Assembly: GCA_022865545.1 (NCBI GenBank)
Contig: JALHTA010000145.1
Span: 1 to 9,747 of the forward strand
Origin: Actinomycetota bacterium
GTDB lineage: Bacteria > Actinomycetota > Humimicrobiia > Humimicrobiales > Humimicrobiaceae
Length of the DNA stretch: 9,747 nucleotides
Reading direction: 5' to 3'
Position 1 is the first letter of the stretch. Each line of letters starts with the position of its first letter. Below, piece after piece: positions 1 to 5,901 of the stretch. The notes beneath the pieces are model-generated. The model was not told the DNA's origin, did not search any database, and saw only the letters and a program-made list of their open reading frames with translations. Made by a program: the position numbers and the translations under genes.

Positions 1-453
1 ATGATCGCCGGAGTTGGTGGATATGGTGAAGAATATACTGGTTCTGATATCCATTATGATAATGTAGATAGCGGATGCATTACATGTCATATGACTGATA
101 CAGCCTATGGAAAGCAGGCCGGTGGCCACAGCATGAATGTTACATATGAATATCACGAGGAAACAGTAGAGTATTTGACCGGATGTATAGTATGCCACGA
201 AGACATCGAGTCTTTTGACCGGAACGGACTTCAGACTGAAATTGAAGAGCTGCTTGAAGAAGTACATGTACTTCTGGTTGCTCAGGGCCTCATTGATGGC
301 GAAAGTGGATCCGGTATTGCAGGGACATTTACATCCGAACAGGCTGGTGCTTTATGGAATTACAAGACAGTTGAAGAAGACAGGAGCGTGGGAATCCATA
401 ATCCTGGATTTACCAAGTTCCTACTTGAAACTGCTATTGAAGCACTGGAATAA
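1..453 (+). CDS. Multiheme c-type cytochrome, copy C (C-terminal part, 5' end cut by window edge)
   Basis: This is the last 150 residues of a third paralogue of the two hexaheme cytochromes at 2571-3656 and 7618-8658. The ATG at base 1 is an internal Met: in both paralogues about 200 residues, including a lipoprotein signal and four CxxCH sites, precede the same Met. Two heme-binding motifs remain, CITCH (residues 26-30) and CIVCH (62-66), corresponding to hemes 5 and 6. Non-motif histidines at 18, 43, 52, 89 and in the terminal GIHNPGF segment could be distal heme ligands. By hand count it is about 92% identical to copy A and 91% to copy B. It is the only plus-strand gene and converges on the NrfD-like operon. 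A hairpin terminator follows at 481-516. It probably carries electrons on the outer face of the membrane. The rest of the gene and its operon lie outside the window, so whether it is intact is unknown. Confidence 0.9.
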   Translation: MIAGVGGYGEEYTGSDIHYDNVDSGCITCHMTDTAYGKQAGGHSMNVTYEYHEETVEYLTGCIVCHEDIESFDRNGLQTEIEELLEEVHVLLVAQGLIDGESGSGIAGTFTSEQAGALWNYKTVEEDRSVGIHNPGFTKFLLETAIEALE

Positions 454-480
454 GAATTAGCATTTTATCTTTAGTGTTTT

Positions 481-516
481 AAAAGGAAGCTGAGAATAAT
501 TTTCAGCTTCCTTTTT
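481..516 (+). terminator. Rho-independent terminator of cytochrome copy C
   Basis: A perfect 13-bp stem (481-493 with 503-515, core GGAAGCTGA/TCAGCTTCC) encloses a 9-nt loop and runs into a five-T tract at 512-516. It lies 27 nt after the copy C stop codon. A homologous hairpin with two paired base changes follows copy A at 7551-7585. Confidence 0.85.
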
Positions 517-747
517 GTATAATAGGAAATACTGTCAAATGTTGTGGATGAGAAATTACATATCCTCCGCTTCAGTGTAATATTTCTATCTTTGTTTTTA
601 GTCTCACTCCTGGTAAGACCTTACCTCATCTAATCTTTTCTGTATGATATAGCCTATATCTAATTCAGATGGGCTATTTTCCAGGAGCAAGAAACCTGTA
701 TGTTTTTGATTTTCGGTTAATCAAATATTTACACTTGGAAGTAGAAA

Positions 748-772
748 AAATAATTATTGCGACTCATGCAAT
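748..772 (-). terminator. Possible weak terminator after the NrfD-like gene
   Basis: On the minus strand the stem ATTGC/GCAAT (772-768 with 760-756, 7-nt loop) starts right after the NrfD-like stop codon. It is followed by an A/T stretch that includes a run of six T. The stem is only 5 bp, so it may be a weak terminator or chance. Confidence 0.3.
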
Positions 773-1660
773 TTAGAGCTGACCACCTATAACTATTACT
801 GTACGAAGTATCAAACCCCCGAAGATCACACATGCAGATGAGGCGATTGATGAAACTAAGACTATCTTCCGTTCCCTGACTTTCTTACCCCAATTGACAA
901 CATAAAGCACAAGGGGTAATAATATTGCCAGTAAAACAACTCCAAACCAGAATGGTACTGCTAGTTCGCCTGTAATCAGCTGACTCATAGATTCGGTGGC
1001 ACCGGGAATTCCTGATCGGGAAAGCAGGAAGAAGTATACCAATAAGACCACTATCTCAACCACAATGACAACAGAAATCACTTGCACCATTCGCCTGATA
1101 GTCTCACCATAGATCTTCCATATCCCTGTAATTAGACTTAGAAGGATCAGTATGGCGGCCCCTGTGGATATTGCTGAAACGACAAATAGGGACGGCAGAA
1201 GAACTGTCGATGACCATAGAGGTTGATTACTTGCTGACAGGAGAACACCAGTATAACTCATAAGAAACACGGAAACAAAGAAACCTGCTGTGTGCAGAAA
1301 ATTCGTGATCCTTTTTAAAATAACTGGCTTAATCGGGATCCGGTTCCTTGTAAGCCAAAGGAAAACTATCAGCATGCTAATAGTCATCCATAATACTAGC
1401 AGCCAGCTGCCAATAGACATCGGCGATCTGAAATTAATGAAAACAAACAAATGCCAGAATCGTAAGGGGTAGCTTAGGTCAGTTAGAAGAAAAATTACTC
1501 CCCCAAATGCAGCTGGAATACCAAAATAAAGGGCAGTATGAAGTAACCGGTGGTCGGCATGTTTTCCAAAGCGCTCAGCAAGGAAAGCAACTAAGTATGC
1601 ACCTGCTGCCATACCAGCAAGCCATAGATCGAGACTTACTGTAAATCCCCATGTGATCAT
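773..1660 (-). CDS. NrfD/PsrC-like integral membrane quinone-site subunit
   Basis: This 295-residue protein has about eight hydrophobic helices (roughly residues 8-28, 39-61, 82-103, 123-142, 155-178, 191-212, 236-256 and 265-290). It carries family signatures of NrfD-type subunits: R67 and H70, the NFRSPMSIGSW segment (76-86), SYTGVLLSASNQPLW (135-149), and a C-terminal Gly/Arg helix ending in IGGQL. NrfD proteins bind quinone or quinol in the membrane and exchange electrons with a partner ferredoxin-type subunit. Here that partner is directly upstream and the genes share an ATGA overlap (1657-1660), a mark of translational coupling. The start is supported by GAAGGAAGG 6 nt upstream. The length suits the eight-helix NrfD type rather than the ten-helix PsrC/ActC type. 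Whether it oxidises quinol or reduces quinone cannot be read from the sequence. Confidence 0.88.
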   Translation of the reverse strand: MITWGFTVSLDLWLAGMAAGAYLVAFLAERFGKHADHRLLHTALYFGIPAAFGGVIFLLTDLSYPLRFWHLFVFINFRSPMSIGSWLLVLWMTISMLIVFLWLTRNRIPIKPVILKRITNFLHTAGFFVSVFLMSYTGVLLSASNQPLWSSTVLLPSLFVVSAISTGAAILILLSLITGIWKIYGETIRRMVQVISVVIVVEIVVLLVYFFLLSRSGIPGATESMSQLITGELAVPFWFGVVLLAILLPLVLYVVNWGKKVRERKIVLVSSIASSACVIFGGLILRTVIVIGGQL

Positions 1661-2517
1661 TTTATACCTTCCTTCTGTTTTATTGATTGTTTGTCTTTTT
1701 CAGAGATGCGCTTATATAAATACCAAAATGGCGCTATAAGCACAGCGGCAGTCAGGCTTCCACTTGTCCATTGTGATAACACATTTTTTGTTGCCTGTCT
1801 TGGTTTTTCCGGCAATCCATAAAAAGCTGGTGGCTTGAGTAAAATATACATCACTCCCAATCCACCCAGCTCACTCTCTCCATAGAGTTGTGCTTCTGTC
1901 CAGCCTAACTTTGTCAAATTCTGAATCTTGTTATTAGCAGTTGCCACCAGGTCAGTCCTGGCACCGTAAGTAGTCGCACCGATGGGGCATGCTTCCGCAC
2001 AGGCAGGCATCGAACCTGAGCTGATCCGGTCAAAGCAGAAAGTGCACTTTTGTGCGGCTACTGGCGGGTGTCCCCTGTGAGGTACGCTGAACGGACAGGC
2101 TTCCTCGCAGTATCCGCAGCCTATGCAAACATCCTGATCGATAACAACATATTCGCCATGATGCTCGGCAGCTCCAGTCGGACATACTGAGGTACAACTT
2201 GCATCAGTACAATGCATGCACTGTTGCTTTAAAAATAAATCCTGTCCATTTCCATTTTTAGTAGTCTTTATCGCAGTCCAGCATGTTTTTGATAGTTCCT
2301 CAGGTTTTTCTTCCTGGTGCAGATTATTTTCCTTCATACAGGCTTTTTCACACATCTCACAGCCTATGCATTTTGAAGAATCGTATAGAATCGACATCCT
2401 GGTGCCATTAAATGTTGCTGCAGGGGCAAATTTAGTGAAGACATTGCGGTTTAGTCCCCCTGCCATTGCGAATAATCCGGCAGATGATAGTAAAAATTCT
2501 TTCCTGCTTAATCCCAT
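1657..2517 (-). CDS. Four [4Fe-4S] cluster ferredoxin-type subunit (NrfC/HybA/FdnH-like) with C-terminal membrane anchor
   Basis: This 286-residue protein has 16 cysteines in four cluster motifs: C50/C53/C56/C60, C100/C103/C108/C112, C131/C134/C137/C141 and C158/C161/C173/C177. One extra cysteine is C79. The YGESELGGLGVMYIL segment (212-226) and the single hydrophobic helix near 253-268 resemble the FdnH and HybA type of electron-transfer subunit, which is anchored in the membrane. The N-terminus (SRKEFLLSSAGLFAMAGG) looks like a Tat signal, but the usual Arg-Arg pair is Arg-Lys. It would relay electrons between the NrfD-like quinone site, encoded next with a 4-nt overlap, and a periplasm-side partner. 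The hexaheme cytochrome encoded 53 nt upstream is the obvious candidate. The ATG at 2517 follows a modest AGGA site. No catalytic molybdenum subunit is nearby. Confidence 0.9.
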   Translation of the reverse strand: MGLSRKEFLLSSAGLFAMAGGLNRNVFTKFAPAATFNGTRMSILYDSSKCIGCEMCEKACMKENNLHQEEKPEELSKTCWTAIKTTKNGNGQDLFLKQQCMHCTDASCTSVCPTGAAEHHGEYVVIDQDVCIGCGYCEEACPFSVPHRGHPPVAAQKCTFCFDRISSGSMPACAEACPIGATTYGARTDLVATANNKIQNLTKLGWTEAQLYGESELGGLGVMYILLKPPAFYGLPEKPRQATKNVLSQWTSGSLTAAVLIAPFWYLYKRISEKDKQSIKQKEGIK

Positions 2518-2570
2518 TGACCCATTCCTATTCTAAAATTATTAAATCTATAAAGTTTTCAAATTAATTC

Positions 2571-3656
2571 TTATTGAAGTGCTTCAAGAGCAGTTTTGAG
2601 TAGGAACTTGGCAAATCCCGGATTGTGGACCCCCATGCTCCTGTCTTCTTCAACTGTCTTGTAGTTCCATAAAGCTCCGGCTTGTTCTGAGGTAAATGTC
2701 CCTGTAATACCGGATCCACTTTCGCCATCAATTAAACCCTGAGCAACCAGAAGTACATGTACTTCTTCGAGCATCTCTTCAATTTCTGTCTGAAGTCCGT
2801 TCCGGTCAAAAGACTCGATGTCTTCATGACATGCTATACATCCGGTCAAATACTCTTCTGTTTCGCCGTGATATTCATATGTAATATTCATAGTATGGCC
2901 GCCGGCCTGCTTTCCATAGGCTGTATCAGTCATATGACATGTAATGCATCCGCTATCTACATTATCATAATGGATATCAGAACCAGTATATTCTTCACCA
3001 TATCCACCAACTCCGGCGATCATTGAAGACTGGGGACCGTGGTGAGGACCAAATCGTGTGGAAGTGATCTCATAATCGCCCCCGCCCTCTTGAGGTATAT
3101 CAGCTGGCCTGGGCTGGTGGCAATTAGCACAGAGATTACTATTTCCCAGGTCATAAGTATCCCCTGTAAGCTCAAAAGTCACCGGGTCACTACTAGTCAG
3201 GGCCCAATCAGAAGAAGTATAAGTATCATGAATATTGTGGCAGGTCAGGCAGTTTATCGGTGATGGATTTTGTATGTCCTCAGAAATTTCAAATGTTCCT
3301 GCGGTAATACGCTCAGTAAAGCCTTCGCTTGTGTGGCAGGTGGCACAATCAGCACCATTTCTTTCAAAAGTCAGACCGGATCCATGAAGTGAATTTTCCC
3401 ATTGAACTTCTCTAGCAAAGATCAGGGTAGTACTATTATGGCAGTTAATACACGAATCGAGCTCTGCCGCAGCAATCTCCTCACTGACCACAACCTCAGT
3501 ATCAAGGTCATCGGAGATCTCTGCTACAGCACTGTCCTCAGTAGTCTCTGTTACAACATCATCTGTAATGGAATCTTTGCATGATATCATAACGACTAAA
3601 AATAATATTAGCACGATTAATTTTAATCCTATTAATACTAGTGTTTTTTTCTTCAA
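2571..3656 (-). CDS. Hexaheme c-type cytochrome lipoprotein, copy B
   Basis: This 361-residue secreted multiheme cytochrome has six CxxCH heme sites at residues 69-73, 104-108, 136-140, 176-180, 237-241 and 273-277. The N-terminus is a lipoprotein signal with a near-lipobox (M-I-S-C26), then an acidic, low-complexity linker to about residue 64. At least nine further histidines (for example H91, H143, H205, H206, H229, H254, H263, H300, H344) could serve as distal ligands, so six bis-His hemes are feasible. The gene starts at TTG (3656), supported by AGGGG about 5 nt upstream; no ATG fits the signal peptide. It is first in an operon with the ferredoxin-type and NrfD-like genes, as in NrfBCD-type modules. 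The likely role is the extracytoplasmic electron partner of that quinone module. It is a close paralogue of copies A and C. I cannot assign it to a named cytochrome family. Confidence 0.9.
   Translation of the reverse strand: MKKKTLVLIGLKLIVLILFLVVMISCKDSITDDVVTETTEDSAVAEISDDLDTEVVVSEEIAAAELDSCINCHNSTTLIFAREVQWENSLHGSGLTFERNGADCATCHTSEGFTERITAGTFEISEDIQNPSPINCLTCHNIHDTYTSSDWALTSSDPVTFELTGDTYDLGNSNLCANCHQPRPADIPQEGGGDYEITSTRFGPHHGPQSSMIAGVGGYGEEYTGSDIHYDNVDSGCITCHMTDTAYGKQAGGHTMNITYEYHGETEEYLTGCIACHEDIESFDRNGLQTEIEEMLEEVHVLLVAQGLIDGESGSGITGTFTSEQAGALWNYKTVEEDRSMGVHNPGFAKFLLKTALEALQ
2902..3023 (-). repeat. 122-nt tract identical to bases 1-122 (likely gene conversion tract)
   Basis: The reverse complement of 2902-3023 matches bases 1-122 of copy C at every position, including all synonymous sites. 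Both sides code MIAGVGG...KQAG. Past base 122 the two copies diverge at once, with several changes in the next 60 nt. Copy A differs at many sites over the same stretch. The left limit of the tract is unknown because copy C is cut by the window edge. Confidence 0.8.
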
Positions 3657-3747
3657 TTTTTCCCCTTTTATAATACCTGTAAAATCATCTTAAAAAGTAT
3701 TACTAATATGTTTCAATATCACGGTGTAATAATACCATATTTATTCT

Positions 3748-3771
3748 ATTAATTAAATTCTTTTAATTAAT
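3748..3771. repeat. AT-only inverted repeat in the cytochrome B leader
   Basis: ATTAATTAAA (3748-3757) and TTTAATTAAT (3762-3771) form a perfect 10-bp inverted repeat with a 4-nt loop. It lies between the candidate promoter and the TTG start of cytochrome copy B. Its A/T composition makes a stable RNA hairpin less likely than a DNA feature. Confidence 0.4.
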
Positions 3772-3796
3772 TATATTTAATTAATAATTTTTCATA

Positions 3797-3825
3797 AAAA
3801 TATCAGCAATGGCAGTCAAAGTCAA
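3797..3825 (-). promoter_or_regulatory. Candidate sigma-70 promoter for the cytochrome B operon
   Basis: On the minus strand TTGACT (3825-3820) is separated by 17 nt from TATTTT (3802-3797), about 140 nt upstream of the cytochrome B start codon. The -35 box is good and the -10 box is weak. The TTGACT hexamer is directly repeated at 3819-3814. Confidence 0.4.
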
Positions 3826-3950
3826 TAAGAATTTAGCCTTCCCCTAAAATTTCCTAAGCTTGAAATTAAGGATTGGGGCATTGCAATAAGAAAGGGTGAA
3901 GAATATTGAAGAATGAATTAAGTAGATAACTATAAAATTTATGATTTAGA

Positions 3951-3965
3951 TTACTCTTAGAGTAA
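3951..3965. promoter_or_regulatory. Operator-like palindrome TTACTCTTAGAGTAA
   Basis: Two 7-nt arms surround a single central T, giving a perfect 15-nt palindrome. It lies about 125 nt upstream of the candidate cytochrome B promoter and 45 nt after the propeller gene stop. The near absence of a loop makes a protein-binding site more likely than a terminator, but no binding family is identified. Confidence 0.3.
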
Positions 3966-4009
3966 GTCATACCGCATTGAAAGATAATATGATACCACCC
4001 AATGTTCTT

Positions 4010-4945
4010 TTATTCCGTTACTGTCAATCTTTTCTGTCCTGAACCATCAGCATTCATAGTATAGATTTCACCGGTACCGTCACGATTTGATTGAAAGGCA
4101 ATCATCTTGCCATCAGGTGACCAGGAGGGGAAAGAATCGTCTGCCGGGTTGTTTGTAAGATTAGTCTGTCCCGTGCCATCAACGTTCATAGCATATATTT
4201 CCCAGTTGCCGTCACGATATGAATTAAATGCAATCATTTTGCTATCAGGTGACCAGAAGGTAGTGCCGTCGATTATTTGGTTATTTGTCAACCTGGTCTG
4301 TCCCGTGCCATCAATGTTCATAGCATATATTTCCCAGTTACCGTCACGATTTGATTCAAATGCTATCGTCTTGCCATCGAATGACCAGGTGGGATCACTT
4401 TCATCTGAAAGGTTGTTTGTCAGGTTAGTTTGTCCGGTACCATCAGCATTCATAACGTATATTTCAGTATTACCATCACGATATGAATTAAATGCAATCA
4501 TTTTTCCATCAGGTGACCAGAAAGGTTCACCATCGTCTACTTGATTGTTTGTCAGATTAGTTTGTCCAGTGCCATCGATGTTCATAATATATATTTCACC
4601 GGTACCACTGCGATATGAGGTAAAAGCTATCATCTTGCCATCAGGTGACCAGGAGGGATCACTATCTATTGCTGTTGGATTATTTGTCAGATTAGTTTGA
4701 CCTGTACCATCAGCATTAATGATATATATTTCAGTGATGCCAGCATTAGTCAAGTCAAAGGTAATCATTTTACCATCAGGTGACCAGAAAGGATCACCAG
4801 CTTTTATTAGATTACTAGTCAGGTCCAGACCTTCAAGGGGATTTTCTTCTTCAATAGGTAAAACTTCTTCCCTACAACTAATCCCTATAAATAGTATAGA
4901 AGTAACAAATATTATTACTAATAATAAGATTAAATATTTTTTCAT
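4010..4945 (-). CDS. TolB-like six-bladed beta-propeller lipoprotein
   Basis: This 311-residue protein starts with a hydrophobic signal ending in GISC24, a near-lipobox, so it is probably a lipoprotein. It then has six repeats of the type (S/F/T)WSPDGKMIAF...EIY.MN.DGTGQTNLTNN. The Trp of each WSPDGK lies at residues 54, 99, 143, 187, 231 and 275, a period of 44 residues (45 for the first step). This is the PD40/TolB-type propeller repeat. Six blades match the TolB fold, and the last DGSGQKRLT strand could close the ring. No catalytic residues are recognised, so it is likely a binding or scaffold protein on the outer face of the membrane. A strong AGGAGG lies 8 nt upstream of ATG. It sits alone between the resB-ccsA operon and the cytochrome B operon. 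The blades are nearly identical, which suggests recent internal duplication. Confidence 0.9.
   Translation of the reverse strand: MKKYLILLLVIIFVTSILFIGISCREEVLPIEEENPLEGLDLTSNLIKAGDPFWSPDGKMITFDLTNAGITEIYIINADGTGQTNLTNNPTAIDSDPSWSPDGKMIAFTSYRSGTGEIYIMNIDGTGQTNLTNNQVDDGEPFWSPDGKMIAFNSYRDGNTEIYVMNADGTGQTNLTNNLSDESDPTWSFDGKTIAFESNRDGNWEIYAMNIDGTGQTRLTNNQIIDGTTFWSPDSKMIAFNSYRDGNWEIYAMNVDGTGQTNLTNNPADDSFPSWSPDGKMIAFQSNRDGTGEIYTMNADGSGQKRLTVTE
4013..4798 (-). repeat. Six tandem 132-nt repeats coding the propeller blades
   Basis: The WSPDGK-coding segment recurs every 132 nt (135 for the first step) across this stretch. Long blocks such as those coding DGTGQTNLTNN are nearly unchanged at the DNA level. 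The array could gain or lose blades by slippage or unequal recombination, though six blades would make a closed ring. Confidence 0.7.
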
Positions 4946-4966
4946 TTTATAAACCTCCTAAACTAA

Positions 4967-4995
4967 ATTGTAAATATAACCCTTAAATAGTTCAA
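4967..4995 (-). promoter_or_regulatory. Candidate sigma-70 promoter for the propeller lipoprotein gene
   Basis: On the minus strand TTGAAC (4995-4990) lies 17 nt before TACAAT (4972-4967). The start site would fall near 4960, giving a very short leader that begins at the AGGAGG ribosome site. The boxes are fair rather than strong. Confidence 0.45.
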
Positions 4996-5046
4996 ATTAA
5001 TAAATATGTTTATAATTTAAAAGGTTAAAACTTTTTTATTATCATT

Positions 5047-5901
5047 CTAATTGTAAGCGTGTAGGCCAGAAAATATATAATTACCGAAGAAAGTCAATAA
5101 AATTGCTGCGAAACCTACAATTAAAAGGATCGCTGTCTTTTTGCCTTTCCAACCTCGCATCAACCGAGCGTGCATATAGACTGCGTAAATCAGCCAGGTG
5201 ACAAGGCTTGCAGTTTCCTTCGGGTCCCAACTCCAGTATCTACCCCAGGCAATATCGGCCCAAATGGCACCAAGTACAATAGTCAGCGTCAGGAAAGGAA
5301 AGCCGATTACTACCGACCGGTAGCTTATGATATCAAACACTTCTTTATCGGGCAGCCATTGTGAATTTCGGCGATTCTGGATAAGAAAAAGTATAGCAGC
5401 ACCGAAACCGATGGTAAAAACACCATAGGCGACTACTGCTGAAGCAACATGAACAGATAAGAGCGCACTCTGTTGCAAGGCAGGAACCAAAGGTTCAGGT
5501 TTGGAATATTGTACTATAGCAAAGATGAGTAGCAGGAGAGCTACGATAAGCCCCATATTTTTCACTGCTGCTGTCTTATAGCGCCACTCAAAAATGACTC
5601 CCATAATTACAATTCCCCAGGCAAAAGCGATTGCGAATTCGTACATACTAGAGAAAGGTCCGTGACCGGTTTGTATTGCTCTAAAGACTATGGTAAGTGT
5701 TATAGACACTAAGCTTAATACTGTAAAAATCTGTGCAGTGAGAGATAAACCACTCCGTGGCGCTGCTTCCGCAGACTTGCTGCCTGATTTTTCCACCATA
5801 GTACCGCGGCGGCTGCTAATGGAGGCAATAATGGCAAATAATATGGTCAGAACAATACCTGCCAGTGATGCTATTAAAAAAATTCCTTCCAAACTAGACA
5901 T
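5047..5901 (-). CDS. ccsA: System II cytochrome c biogenesis protein CcsA (ResC/CcmC family)
   Basis: This 284-residue polytopic membrane protein has the tryptophan-rich heme-handling WWD segment W214-ADIA-WGRYWSWDPKET (to about residue 230). Histidines H151 and H281 lie on either side of it, in the positions expected for axial heme ligands of CcsA. Other family marks are GHGPFSSMYEF (79-89) and VYMHARLMRGWKGKK (241-255). With ResB it forms the cytochrome c synthase that exports heme and attaches it to CxxCH cysteines outside the membrane. The gene overlaps resB by 8 nt: the ATG at 5901 lies upstream of the resB stop at 5894-5896, so the two are translationally coupled. Length and motif order are normal for the family. 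The likely clients include the hexaheme cytochromes encoded on both sides. Confidence 0.95.
   Translation of the reverse strand: MSSLEGIFLIASLAGIVLTILFAIIASISSRRGTMVEKSGSKSAEAAPRSGLSLTAQIFTVLSLVSITLTIVFRAIQTGHGPFSSMYEFAIAFAWGIVIMGVIFEWRYKTAAVKNMGLIVALLLLIFAIVQYSKPEPLVPALQQSALLSVHVASAVVAYGVFTIGFGAAILFLIQNRRNSQWLPDKEVFDIISYRSVVIGFPFLTLTIVLGAIWADIAWGRYWSWDPKETASLVTWLIYAVYMHARLMRGWKGKKTAILLIVGFAAILLTFFGNYIFSGLHAYN

Larger units (their letters stand above)
454..772. other. Convergent intergenic region, no gene
   Basis: This 319-nt AT-rich gap separates the convergent cytochrome copy C and NrfD-like genes. It holds the strong terminator at 481-516 and a 14-nt palindrome GGTAAG-AC-CTTACC at 612-625. 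It also holds an imperfect hairpin at 649-677 (ATAGCC/GGCTAT arms, then TTTT on the plus strand) and a small hairpin next to the NrfD-like stop codon. No reading frame with a convincing ribosome site is present. Confidence 0.6.
3657..4009. other. Leader and intergenic region of the cytochrome B operon, no gene
   Basis: This 353-nt, very AT-rich region lies between the propeller lipoprotein and cytochrome copy B. It contains a candidate minus-strand promoter at 3797-3825, an AT-only inverted repeat at 3748-3771 and a 15-nt palindrome at 3951-3965. No convincing reading frame is present. The long AT tracts could act as UP-element or bent DNA near the promoter, which is inference. Confidence 0.6.

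Noticed and set aside
1657..2517. Idea that this is a formate dehydrogenase or hydrogenase operon
   Set aside because: The ferredoxin subunit resembles FdnH/HybA, but no molybdopterin or Ni-Fe catalytic gene is in the window and the first gene is a cytochrome.
2571..3656. Idea that the hexaheme proteins form OmcS-like nanowires
   Set aside because: Both have six hemes, but heme spacing and surrounding sequence do not look like OmcS, and a lipid anchor argues against a free filament subunit. Heme number alone is not evidence.
3812..3822. 11-nt match GCAGTCAAAGT also found in reverse at 7518-7528
   Set aside because: Matches of this length are expected by chance in a window of nearly 10 kb.
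4107..4544. 145-residue plus-strand reading frame
   Set aside because: It is antisense to the propeller repeats; its regularity comes from the 132-nt repeats and it has no ribosome site.
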